Part shown: in pieces, positions 1 through 7,186 of the stretch
Layout of the letters: each line of letters opens with the position of its first letter
Position numbering within the stretch: position 1 is the first letter of the stretch
Assembly: GCA_947451925.1 (NCBI GenBank)
Contig: CANGAW010000037.1
Span: 1-32,025, forward strand
Reading direction: 5' to 3'
Length of the DNA: 32,025 bases
DNA from: Burkholderiales bacterium
GTDB taxonomy: Bacteria > Pseudomonadota > Gammaproteobacteria > Burkholderiales > Burkholderiaceae_D
Notes under the pieces: generated by a model
Database searches by the model: none
What the model saw: the letters and a program-made list of their open reading frames with translations, nothing else
Told to the model about the DNA's origin: nothing
Made by a program: the position numbers and the translations under genes

Positions 1-1548
1 AATAACTGGACCGAACCTGCTGCGATGCGCTCAACCCTGAACAACTTGTTTAGTGGTTGTATGCGCGGCCGCACTCTTTATGTCATTCCCTTTTCTATGG
101 GGCCGCTGGGCTCGCCGATAGCCCACATCGGTGTCGAGTTATCTGATTCTCCTTACGTCGTCGTTAACATGCGCGTAATGACCCGCATGGGCAAAGCCGT
201 TTATGCGGTGCTGGGAGAAGAAGGGACGTTTGTGCCTTGCGTGCACAGCGTGGGCGCGCCGCTTGTTCCCGGACAGGCTGATGTGGCATGGCCATGCAAT
301 GCGACCAAGTACATTGTTCACTATCCTGAAACGCGGGAAATCTGGTCGTATGGCTCCGGCTATGGCGGCAATGCGCTATTGGGTAAAAAGTGTTTTGCCT
401 TGCGCATTGCCTCGACCATGGGGCGCGATCAGGGCTGGCTGGCCGAACATATGCTGATCCTGGGTGTGGAATCCCCCGCCGGCGAAAAACATTATGTCGC
501 TGCCGCGTTTCCTTCTGCCTGCGGCAAAACCAATTTTGCGATGCTGATCCCGCCCGCGGTCTTCAAAGGCTGGAAGGTCACGACCATCGGCGACGATATC
601 GCCTGGATCAAACCCGGCGCAGATGGCAGGCTGTATGCCATCAATCCGGAAGCCGGTTACTTTGGTGTAGCTCCCGGAACCAATACCAGCACCAACGCCA
701 ATTGCATGACCTCGCTCAGAAGCGACACCATTTTCACCAATGTTGCGTTAACCGATGACGGCGATGTCTGGTGGGAAGGGATGAGCAAGGAAGCACCGGC
801 TCACCTGATCGATTGGCAGGGCAAAGACTGGACGCCGGAAATCGCGAAAGAGTCCGGCCGCAAAGCCGCGCATCCGAATGCCCGCTTTACTGTCTCTGCG
901 ACTCAAAATCCGGTACTGGACCCAGCCTGGGATGATCCCGCCGGCGTGCCAATTTCTGCGTTCATTTTCGGCGGCCGCCGTTCCACTACCGTGCCCTTGG
1001 TGACAGAGGCACGCAATTGGGTCGAAGGCGTCTACATGGCAGCCACCATGGGATCGGAAACGACGGCGGCAGCAGCTGGCCAGCAAGGCATTGTCAGGCG
1101 CGATCCTTTTGCGATGCTGCCTTTCATGGGCTACAACATGAGCGACTACTTTAGCCATTGGTTGCAGATAGGGCAGCGCATAGCGCAAAGCGGAATACAC
1201 CAGCCCAAGATTTTCTGTGTGAACTGGTTTCGCACCGATGAAAACGGCAAATTTATCTGGCCCGGTTTTGGCGACAATATGCGCGTTCTGAAATGGATGC
1301 TTGAACGGGTTGGCGGTCAGGCGAAAGGTCATGAAAACGCTTTTGGCGTAACGCCTGGGTTTGAGCATTTACATTGGGACGGACTTAATTTGTCCGAGGC
1401 TCACTATGAACAAATCACTTCCATTGACAGCGAAGCCTGGCGTGCTGAACTGAAATTGCATGAAGCATTATTTGAACAATTGAGCCATCATTTACCGGCA
1501 GAACTCGAACAAACGCGAGTGACGCTGGAAAAGCGGCTTTTTGGCTAA
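1..1548 (+). CDS. pckG: Phosphoenolpyruvate carboxykinase (GTP), N-terminus cut by window edge
   Basis: Catalyses oxaloacetate + GTP to phosphoenolpyruvate + GDP + CO2, the gluconeogenic exit from the TCA cycle, in the cytosol. The reading frame is open from base 1, and the codons before the first ATG (25) read NNWTEPAA, which fits the family. The true start is therefore upstream and roughly 100 residues are missing compared with the usual ~600. Visible hallmarks are [20 protein letters not shown] near the left edge, the P-loop [12 protein letters not shown] (PSACGKT encoded from 511) with the family's reactive cysteine, the metal-binding GDDIAW motif, and [12 protein letters not shown]. This is the GTP family, not the ATP-dependent PckA family. 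It ends in TAA; the gap to the next gene is 41 bases, and no obvious terminator was seen. Confidence 0.97.
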   Translation, partial: NNWTEPAAMRSTLNNLFSGCMRGRTLYVIPFSMGPLGSPIAHIGVELSDSPYVVVNMRVMTRMGKAVYAVLGEEGTFVPCVHSVGAPLVPGQADVAWPCNATKYIVHYPETREIWSYGSGYGGNALLGKKCFALRIASTMGRDQGWLAEHMLILGVESPAGEKHYVAAAFPSACGKTNFAMLIPPAVFKGWKVTTIGDDIAWIKPGADGRLYAINPEAGYFGVAPGTNTSTNANCMTSLRSDTIFTNVALTDDGDVWWEGMSKEAPAHLIDWQGKDWTPEIAKESGRKAAHPNARFTVSATQNPVLDPAWDDPAGVPISAFIFGGRRSTTVPLVTEARNWVEGVYMAATMGSETTAAAAGQQGIVRRDPFAMLPFMGYNMSDYFSHWLQIGQRIAQSGIHQPKIFCVNWFRTDENGKFIWPGFGDNMRVLKWMLERVGGQAKGHENAFGVTPGFEHLHWDGLNLSEAHYEQITSIDSEAWRAELKLHEALFEQLSHHLPAELEQTRVTLEKRLFG

Positions 1549-1589
1549 ACACGCAACTGTAATCTAATGAAAAAAAATCGCCTTAATCA

Positions 1590-2480
1590 ATGAGAGCAGT
1601 ACCGTCCCTCCCAACTCGTGATGGCGTTTCACCAAGCTTTGTCTGGTTACCCAATGGGCCATGGCAAAGTCTTGGTGAATTTTTTACCTTTCGTTTTCCT
1701 GCCGTTAGTAAAGACCGATGGATGTTGCGGATGTCACGGGCAGAAGTGCGCGATGAACAAGGAACCGCACTGTCGCTTGATAGTCCCTACCGGGTTGGAG
1801 CCTGCGTGTTTTATTACCGCGAACCGGAAAATGAAACACCCATCCCTTTCGAAGAAAGCATCCTGTTTCAGAACGAACAAATTCTGGTGGTGGATAAGCC
1901 GCATTTTTTACCTGTCACGCCAGGTGGTCGTTTTTTAAAAGAGACTCTGTTAGTCAGGCTGAAGAAAAAAACTGGCATCGATACGCTGGTGCCGATTCAC
2001 CGCCTAGACAGAGAGACGGCTGGTGTCATGCTGTTTTCTGTTGACCCCCATACCCGTGACCTTTGGCAGAGATTGTTTCGTGATCGCTTGATTAAAAAGG
2101 TTTACGAAGCCCAAGCCCCTTTGCGTTCTGCACTTTTGTTTCCGATCCGGCATTGCAGTCGCTTGGTCAGGGATGAACAGTTTTTTAAAATGAAGGAAGC
2201 GGCCGGTGAAACCAACAGTGAAACGTATATACGCTTAATTTCGGAACATCCTTCGTATGGCGTGTATCGTCTGGAACCGGTGACGGGAAAAATGCATCAG
2301 TTAAGAGTGCATATGAACGCGCTTGGCATACCAATTTTGAATGATCGTTTTTATCCTCATGTAGTTAATGCTGCAGATGATGACTTTAAAACCCCGTTAA
2401 AACTGCTGGCGCAGTCTCTGACTTTTGAAGACCCCTGTACCGGAGAACTCCGAAATTTTGTCAGTCAGCTTTCTTTGTAG
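1590..2480 (+). CDS. RluA-family pseudouridine synthase
   Basis: Isomerises uridine to pseudouridine in rRNA or tRNA. The 296-residue protein carries the RluA-family catalytic motif HRLDRETAG at residues 137-145, with Asp140 as the expected nucleophile. It also has the upstream VVDKPHFLPVTPGG segment (about 100-113) and the C-terminal GKMHQLRVHMNALGIPILND block. The N-terminal ~85 residues are basic and could help bind RNA. It resembles the 'tRNA pseudouridine-32 synthase' branch more than RluB/E/F-type enzymes, but the target base cannot be read from the sequence. The ATG at 1590 has only a weak purine-rich leader, so the start is less sure than the identity. Confidence 0.9.
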   Translation: MRAVPSLPTRDGVSPSFVWLPNGPWQSLGEFFTFRFPAVSKDRWMLRMSRAEVRDEQGTALSLDSPYRVGACVFYYREPENETPIPFEESILFQNEQILVVDKPHFLPVTPGGRFLKETLLVRLKKKTGIDTLVPIHRLDRETAGVMLFSVDPHTRDLWQRLFRDRLIKKVYEAQAPLRSALLFPIRHCSRLVRDEQFFKMKEAAGETNSETYIRLISEHPSYGVYRLEPVTGKMHQLRVHMNALGIPILNDRFYPHVVNAADDDFKTPLKLLAQSLTFEDPCTGELRNFVSQLSL

Positions 2481-2506
2481 CGCGTACCTAAATAAAAAAA
2501 CAAATA

Positions 2507-3718
2507 ATGACCACTGTCACACCAGCAGCCTCTGTTCAGACTATTCCCGGGACCGCCATCATTGCCCTTTCCATAGGCGCATTTGGCAGTGGCATGTCGA
2601 TGCGAGTGACGGACCCTATGCTGGTGCGACTTGCAATGGACTTCAATATTTCCTTAGGTACTGCATCACTGGTCATTACTGTTTTTGGTATTTGTTACGG
2701 CTTGTCGCAACTCTTGTTTGGCCCGCTTGGCGACCGCTATGGAAAATATTTGGTTATTGGATGGGGTTGTCTGGCTTGCTCGTTCACAGCACTTCTTTGC
2801 GCTCTTGCGCCTGATTTTCACTTTTTGCTGATTGCGCGCGCCATCGCTGGCGCCACCGCTGCTTCGATTATTCCTTTATCCATGGCCTGGATTGGTGATG
2901 TCGTGCCTTATGAAAAACGCCAACCTGTGCTTGCCCGCTTTTTAATTGGTCAAATTCTTGGGCTGTCGTCCGGTGCACTCATTGGCGGATTATGTGCAGA
3001 CTATTTGAGTTGGCGAACACCATTCTTTTTGATCGCATTTTCATTTATTTCCATTGGTATCGTACTGATACGTCTGAACAATCGTCTACCCGAGCACGCC
3101 CGTGGCATGCATAAAGCAGAAGGAAATGCACTAAGCCGTTTATTTTCCGAATTCGGCAAAATCATTGCGCTGCAATGGGCCAGAACGGTATTGCTGATAG
3201 TTACGCTAGAAGGCGCGATGGTGTTTGGTGCAATGGCGTTCATTGCATCGCATTTGCATGCCCGGCTCGGGATCTCGCTCACTATTGCCGGTTCACTGGT
3301 GATGTTATTTGGCTTGGGTGGACTACTGTTTGCATTGCAGTCACGAAAACTGGTCAAACAATTTGGTGAGCCAGGACTAGTGCGCAATGGCGCTATCTTG
3401 ATGGCGGTTTCTTTATTGATGATTGCTTATGTGCCAGGCTGGTGGCTGGCTGCCCCGGCCTGTTTTTGTTTAGGCCTGGGGTTTTATATGATGCACAACA
3501 CCTTGCAAATTAATGCAACCCAAATGGCGCCGGAACGGCGGGGTGCGGCAGTGGCTGCCTTTGCATCTTGTTTTTTTCTCGGTCAGTCCGCTGGCGTAGC
3601 CGTTGGCGGTGCCTTGCTCGATTTAGTACAAACCAGCTACTTATTGACCATTGCCAGTATTGGCGTATTGCTCACCGGTCTGACGTTTGCGCGCTTACGC
3701 GCAAAACGTAGTCTTTAA
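2507..3718 (+). CDS. MFS transporter, DHA1-like drug/solute exporter
   Basis: A 403-residue, strongly hydrophobic protein with the size and spacing of a 12-helix major facilitator. The family's motif A is clear between helices 2 and 3 (GPLGDRYGKYLVIGWG, residues about 75-90), and a second Gly-rich repeat occurs in the C-terminal half (LVMLFGLGGLLFAL). The general fold matches DHA1 proton-driven efflux proteins that export drugs or small metabolites across the inner membrane, but the substrate is unknown. It lies 26 bases after the pseudouridine synthase and may be co-transcribed with it. The start ATG lacks a clear Shine-Dalgarno sequence. It is convergent with the small gene that follows. 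Confidence 0.88.
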   Translation: MTTVTPAASVQTIPGTAIIALSIGAFGSGMSMRVTDPMLVRLAMDFNISLGTASLVITVFGICYGLSQLLFGPLGDRYGKYLVIGWGCLACSFTALLCALAPDFHFLLIARAIAGATAASIIPLSMAWIGDVVPYEKRQPVLARFLIGQILGLSSGALIGGLCADYLSWRTPFFLIAFSFISIGIVLIRLNNRLPEHARGMHKAEGNALSRLFSEFGKIIALQWARTVLLIVTLEGAMVFGAMAFIASHLHARLGISLTIAGSLVMLFGLGGLLFALQSRKLVKQFGEPGLVRNGAILMAVSLLMIAYVPGWWLAAPACFCLGLGFYMMHNTLQINATQMAPERRGAAVAAFASCFFLGQSAGVAVGGALLDLVQTSYLLTIASIGVLLTGLTFARLRAKRSL

Positions 3719-3723
3719 AGTGC

Positions 3724-3752
3724 CTGATTTGGAATGAAATCTTGCCAATCAG
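3724..3752. terminator. Weak dyad between convergent genes
   Basis: CTGATT (3724-3729) and AATCAG (3747-3752) flank the 30-base space between the MFS gene and the convergent small gene, with extra GG/CC pairing inside and one bulge. There is no U-tract, so this is at best a weak bidirectional stop. Confidence 0.25.
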
Positions 3753-3979
3753 CGTGAAGCGAAATTGCGTAGCTCTGCAGCCAGACTCGGTTGGCTGGAT
3801 TCGACATCGCGAGCCATACGGTTCAGATTCATTGCACTTTTGACGCGTTTTTGTTCTATGCTGGTTTTCGCCAAACGTAAACGTGCAAAACTTGCATTTA
3901 ATACTTCACTCAAAACAGGGCGTGCCGTATCTGAAGCAGCAACAAAGAAATTTTGCAATGTCGGGAAAATGATTTTCAT
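3749..3979 (-). CDS. Small basic protein of unknown function (76 aa)
   Basis: Not recognised. The 76-residue product has a hydrophobic N-terminal patch (MKIIFPTLQNFFVAA) and then a helical, Lys/Arg-rich and Ala-rich body ending SLAAELRNFASR; no Cys and no enzyme motif was seen. Support for this strand comes from a good ribosome site, GGAG five bases before the ATG, and from an AT-rich divergent promoter region shared with the LysR gene at 4131. A competing plus-strand frame over the same bases (3765-4013) has no comparable start signal. It could be a small membrane-associated or stress protein; that is a guess from composition only. Confidence 0.6.
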   Translation of the reverse strand: MKIIFPTLQNFFVAASDTARPVLSEVLNASFARLRLAKTSIEQKRVKSAMNLNRMARDVESSQPSLAAELRNFASR

Positions 3980-4013
3980 AAGAACTCCGTCTTTGAATGA
4001 GCTGTATCGTTAG

Positions 4014-4130
4014 CAGAAATGTTGCTATGCAGTATAAATTTAGATAAGATATAAATCTAATTCGATTATTCGATAGCAGATATTAGTTTTTCTATATATC
4101 AATCAGATTTCTTCTCCGACTTAGGCAAGC
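4014..4130. promoter_or_regulatory. Divergent promoter region with dyad, small gene / LysR
   Basis: This 117-base AT-rich spacer separates two divergent genes. It holds a dyad TTAGAT (4040-4045), 9 bases, ATCTAA (4055-4060), and beside it a tandem repeat of ATTCGAT (4060-4066 and 4068-4074). LysR regulators usually bind dyads of this size next to their own gene, so this is a candidate operator for the LysR protein encoded at 4131. No clear -35/-10 pair was assigned. Confidence 0.35.
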
Positions 4131-5081
4131 ATGAGTTTCCTTACCCTGGACCTAAATTTATTGCGCGTTTTTGATGCCGTCATGACGGAGCAAAATCTGA
4201 CGCGTGCAGCCAATCGTCTAGCAATGACGCAACCAGCAGTATCCAATGCGGTCAAGCGTTTGCGCGAAGCCTTGAGTGATGATTTATTGATTCGTACAGC
4301 CCATGGCGTCAAACCGACAGCGCGGGCAGAATCATTATGGCCAGCGGTCAGACGTGCTTTAGCAGAACTGGAAGAAGCGGTAGCGCCCCGTTCATTTGAA
4401 CTGGCCAATGCCCAGGCGACTTTTCGTATGGCGATGGCCGATGCAACTGCAGCAATTTTGTTGCCACGTCTGGTAAGACTGATTGAAAGTGAAGCGCCAG
4501 GTATTGCCGTTCGTATGGTCCCGCTGACTACGCGCGAACCCCGACCTATGCTTTTGCGTGGCGATATCGATCTGGCAATCGGTTTTTTTCCCGGTGTTGT
4601 TGCGCAATTACAGGGAGCGACCGATACGCCAGTCCATCACGTGCAGCTGTACCGCGGGCAGTATGTTTGTGTAATGCGCAAGAATCACCCGCTAGCGAAG
4701 AAGGAATTAACGCTGGATGCTTACTGTGCTGCCAATCATTTATTGGTCAGTTTTTCCGGCCGTCCTCGTGGTTTAGTCGATGATGCTTTGCTTAGTCTTA
4801 ACCGGGAACGTAGAATTTTGTTAACGGTAAATCAGTTTTTCACAGCTGGTAAAGTTGTAACGGCTTCTGATTTGTTAATGGTATTGCCTAGACATTTAAT
4901 CGAAGCAACCGGAATGACTGATGCCTTGGTGGTAAAGGAATTACCCTTTCCAATGCCAGATGTTCATATCGATATGTTGTGGCATGAGCGCGATGCACGC
5001 AGTCCCGGTCATCGCTGGTTACGTGAGCAGCTTAGCCAGACCGGAGTATTAAATGTATTAGCAATTGATACGACACATTAA
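4131..5081 (+). CDS. LysR-family transcriptional regulator (NahR/NodD-like subgroup)
   Basis: A 316-residue DNA-binding regulator. The N-terminal winged helix-turn-helix is evident at about residues 6-65, with the recognition segment NLTRAANRLAMTQPAVSNAV (22-41), and the remainder fits the periplasmic-binding-protein-like effector domain. The opening LDLNLLRVFDAVMTEQNLTRAA is typical of the NahR/NodD/LeuO-type branch, which often senses aromatic or other small ligands. Target genes are unknown; the divergent small gene at 3749-3979 is the nearest candidate. Its TAA stop overlaps the stop codon of the convergent nucleosidase gene. Confidence 0.92.
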   Translation: MSFLTLDLNLLRVFDAVMTEQNLTRAANRLAMTQPAVSNAVKRLREALSDDLLIRTAHGVKPTARAESLWPAVRRALAELEEAVAPRSFELANAQATFRMAMADATAAILLPRLVRLIESEAPGIAVRMVPLTTREPRPMLLRGDIDLAIGFFPGVVAQLQGATDTPVHHVQLYRGQYVCVMRKNHPLAKKELTLDAYCAANHLLVSFSGRPRGLVDDALLSLNRERRILLTVNQFFTAGKVVTASDLLMVLPRHLIEATGMTDALVVKELPFPMPDVHIDMLWHERDARSPGHRWLREQLSQTGVLNVLAIDTTH

Positions 5082-5848
5082 TTCAGTGCCAGACAAGTAC
5101 GCCTTACGATATGAAACGCGTAATGGCTTGCAACTGTATCAATGAACTTTGCAAAATCGACCGGTGTTGATTCATTGGCAGAATCCGATATCGTGCGCAT
5201 AACCGCAAAAGGCAGGCCAAACTCAACACAAACCTGAGCAACGGCTGCTCCTTCCATTTCAACTGCCAGGGTTGCCGGCAAACCTTCCTTTATCTGATTC
5301 ATTCTCTTTGCTGAGGTAATGAATTCATCGCCACTGGCAATTAATCCATGATGCTGGTTTGGTAGCGTCAATGCAAAATCCCGCCTATGTTTTAATTGAA
5401 TCACATTTAAAAAATCTTCTTTAAAAAACACATCTACTGCTTGCTGCAAAATAGTTGTCAAATGACGATCAGTTTTGAAATGAGAAAGCCCTGTCATGGG
5501 GATTTCAAATTTTGGAAACAATGGCGAGCTGTCCATGTCATGCTGGACCAGTTCTTCTGCCACCACAATATCGCCAATTGCAAGGCTCTCAGCAGCCCCT
5601 CCAGCCACGCCAGTGAACAGCAGGTGGGTGACTCCAAAGTGTTCAATTAAAGTCACTGTGCTGGCTGCTGCTGCGACTTTTCCTATTCGGGAGAGTACAC
5701 AGACGACATCAATTCCCCACAAGCTTCCACTTGTATAAGTACGTTTGCCACGAATAATTTGTGTTTTGTTCAGCATCACATCAATTACACCATGCTGCTC
5801 TTCGGCTAATGCACTAACGATACCTAATTTTAATTTTTGTCTTGTCAT
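5078..5848 (-). CDS. MTA/SAH nucleosidase-like phosphorylase-fold enzyme
   Basis: Predicted to hydrolyse 5'-methylthioadenosine and S-adenosylhomocysteine, releasing adenine, in the methionine salvage and activated methyl cycles. With the ATG at 5848 the protein has 256 residues. Hallmarks of the PNP/UDP phosphorylase fold are the N-terminal GIVSALAEEQ (acid near 16-17), LFTGVAGGAAESLAIGDIVV (78-97), AVEMEGAA (195-202) and the catalytic-Asp motif RTISDSAN (218-225, Asp222). It is somewhat longer than the ~230 residues of E. coli MtnN because of an insert around 120-165, so a relative with another nucleoside substrate remains possible. A GTG at 5893 would extend it into the DnaA-box region, but it has no better ribosome site, so the internal ATG is preferred. 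Confidence 0.8.
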   Translation of the reverse strand: MTRQKLKLGIVSALAEEQHGVIDVMLNKTQIIRGKRTYTSGSLWGIDVVCVLSRIGKVAAAASTVTLIEHFGVTHLLFTGVAGGAAESLAIGDIVVAEELVQHDMDSSPLFPKFEIPMTGLSHFKTDRHLTTILQQAVDVFFKEDFLNVIQLKHRRDFALTLPNQHHGLIASGDEFITSAKRMNQIKEGLPATLAVEMEGAAVAQVCVEFGLPFAVMRTISDSANESTPVDFAKFIDTVASHYAFHIVRRTCLALN

Positions 5849-5885
5849 GCCAATTAACTTAATTTCCCCACAATTAGCCCACAGC

Positions 5886-5894
5886 TTATACACA
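5886..5894 (+). promoter_or_regulatory. DnaA box, exact consensus
   Basis: TTATACACA matches TTWTNCACA at every position. It lies just upstream of the nucleosidase start. Confidence 0.6.
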
Positions 5895-5974
5895 GGTTTA
5901 TAAACAATACTGAACTCTTATTCTGCTTTTGTTTTTGAACTTAGCTCTTTGTTTTAAAGATTGATATTTAAGAA

Positions 5975-5986
5975 TAGTAGTAATAG
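5975..5986 (+). promoter_or_regulatory. Candidate DnaA-trio run
   Basis: TAG-TAG-TAA-TAG forms four consecutive trinucleotides fitting the DnaA-trio pattern (5'-[A/T]A[A/G]-3' on this strand). It is followed by the G-rich patch GGAAGGGGCA (5991-6000) and then by the perfect DnaA box at 6005-6013. This is the order trio, GC-rich, box described for the basal unwinding element of bacterial origins. Confidence 0.5.
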
Positions 5987-6004
5987 ATAAGGAAGGGGCA
6001 TTTC

Positions 6005-6013
6005 TGTGGATAA
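6005..6013 (-). promoter_or_regulatory. DnaA box, perfect TTATCCACA
   Basis: TGTGGATAA on the plus strand is the exact reverse complement of the strongest bacterial DnaA box, TTATCCACA. It lies four bases beyond the G-rich patch and trinucleotide run. Confidence 0.65.
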
Positions 6014-6161
6014 GTAAGGTTTTTTCCATGAAATCAGCGCCTTATGAAAAAAATAAACACGGCATAAAGCACATTCTGCTACAGGACAGTTTTTGTATAA
6101 GAATTTGCACAGAGACAAATCCGCTACTTGTCCACTTAATTACACAAAGTTATCCCAAGGG

Positions 6162-6170
6162 TTTTGCACA
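6162..6170 (+). promoter_or_regulatory. DnaA box, exact consensus
   Basis: TTTTGCACA matches TTWTNCACA at every position. It lies among several weaker boxes between 6103 and 6170, near the 3' end of the LysR gene. Confidence 0.55.
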
Positions 6171-6202
6171 GTTAAAATCGTATAAATTTTACTAAAAAGG
6201 CA

Positions 6203-7078
6203 CTAATTACTCCAAAGACCTTGCATTATTGATAAGGCTGTTGCAATGGCTGGTTCGCGAACCCGGCTTGCCAGGCAGATAAAAGACAATTCCGTATGCA
6301 GGCTGACTTTGTCCGCAATTACTAATCCATGCGCATGGGCCTCATGCAGGGCAATCGATTCTCTGACCAGACTCATACCAACGCCTGACTTGACCAGATC
6401 CAGCATGGAAGCTTCCTGGTCCACTAAAGCGACTTTATTGGGTTCTACATGAAACTGATTAAATACTTTTGTCAAAAGACGATTATGAACCGATTCCGCA
6501 GGTGCCCAGATCCAGGGTAATGCAGCGAGTTCATCCCAGTTTTTACCAATAATCCTTTGTTTCCAGCCCCGGGGAGCCACAAGGTTATAGCTAAATGAAG
6601 TAAGGGTCTGGCAATGATATTCTTCACCGGGTGTGCCCAGATAATAGCCAATATCCAGTGTGCCTGATTTTATTTGCTGATGCACTGAACCCGACATACC
6701 TTGCTGCAGACGCGTCGAAATATGCGGATAGGCTTCAATTAATTTACTCAGAAATGCGCCAAGTCGCGTAAATTCAGGATCAAGAATAGTGCCAATAGCT
6801 AATGAGCCAGACAGCGTTGAATGCAGGGTTTGTACTGCTTGTAGTAGTTCATGACTGTTATTAATAACGCGTTCGGCAAAAGGTAATAATTTTGCACCGT
6901 CATTGGTCAGACTCATGCCACTTGGTGTGCGTGAAAAAAGCTGCAACTTCAAACTTTGTTGCAAAGACTTTATTTGCAAACTGACAGCAGGCTGGGTCAG
7001 ATTCAAACGTGCAGCAGCTCTGGTTAGGTTACCTTCATGTGCGACGGTAATAAAAGCACGTAATTGTGTTAGGTCCAT
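6203..7078 (-). CDS. LysR-family regulator, HpdR-like, divergent from mmsA
   Basis: A 291-residue LysR protein with a winged helix-turn-helix at about residues 2-60 (recognition part GNLTRAAARLNLTQPAVSLQ, 16-35) and a C-terminal effector domain. It is transcribed away from mmsA across a 108-base spacer, the classic layout for a LysR activator of the divergent operon. In pseudomonads and Cupriavidus the 3-hydroxypropionate catabolic genes hpdH and mmsA are controlled by such a LysR protein (HpdR). By position and neighbours this is the likely counterpart, but ligand specificity cannot be read from the sequence. No terminator was recognised after it; the DnaA-box region follows. Confidence 0.9.
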   Translation of the reverse strand: MDLTQLRAFITVAHEGNLTRAAARLNLTQPAVSLQIKSLQQSLKLQLFSRTPSGMSLTNDGAKLLPFAERVINNSHELLQAVQTLHSTLSGSLAIGTILDPEFTRLGAFLSKLIEAYPHISTRLQQGMSGSVHQQIKSGTLDIGYYLGTPGEEYHCQTLTSFSYNLVAPRGWKQRIIGKNWDELAALPWIWAPAESVHNRLLTKVFNQFHVEPNKVALVDQEASMLDLVKSGVGMSLVRESIALHEAHAHGLVIADKVSLHTELSFICLASRVREPAIATALSIMQGLWSN

Positions 7079-7186
7079 AGAGATCTTGATAATAATTACT
7101 TATATTGATATTGATGATAACTCATTGGATTTGGCTAAAGTAAGCATATAAACTCAAAAAATACAAATGTATCAAAAGGAAACCTT
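7079..7186. promoter_or_regulatory. Divergent LysR / mmsA promoter-operator region
   Basis: This AT-rich 108-base spacer carries three TTGAT repeats (7086-7090, 7105-7109, 7111-7115), and TTAT and ATAA flank the last two as a short dyad. TATAAA at 7147-7152 is a possible -10 for mmsA; the hexamer TTGGAT 16 bases upstream (7125-7130) is a poor -35, as expected for an activator-dependent promoter. The ribosome site AAGGA precedes the mmsA ATG. Confidence 0.45.

Larger units (their letters stand above)
5849..6202. other. AT-rich DnaA-box cluster; candidate replication origin or DnaA-control region
   Basis: The only gene-free stretch over 300 bases. Three 9-mers match the DnaA-box consensus TTWTNCACA exactly: TTATACACA (5886-5894, +), TGTGGATAA (6005-6013, meaning TTATCCACA on the minus strand) and TTTTGCACA (6162-6170, +). 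Weaker copies are ATTTGCACA (6103-6111, one mismatch), AATTACACA (6138-6146), TTGTCCACT (6128-6136) and TTATCCCAA (6150-6158), each of the last three with two mismatches. The part from 5910 to 5990 is very AT-rich. Nearby parS-like sites, parAB, mnmG and the atp operon are genes often found close to origins. dnaA itself is not in the window, so a secondary DnaA-binding or titration locus is the main alternative. The region must also contain the nucleosidase promoter. Confidence 0.6.

Noticed and set aside
748..1368. Minus-strand open frame of 206 codons opposite pckG
   Set aside because: Shadow of pckG; no ribosome site or domain.
3765..4013. Plus-strand frame overlapping the small minus-strand gene
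   Set aside because: No ribosome site, and it runs across the promoter region; the minus-strand frame has a better start signal.
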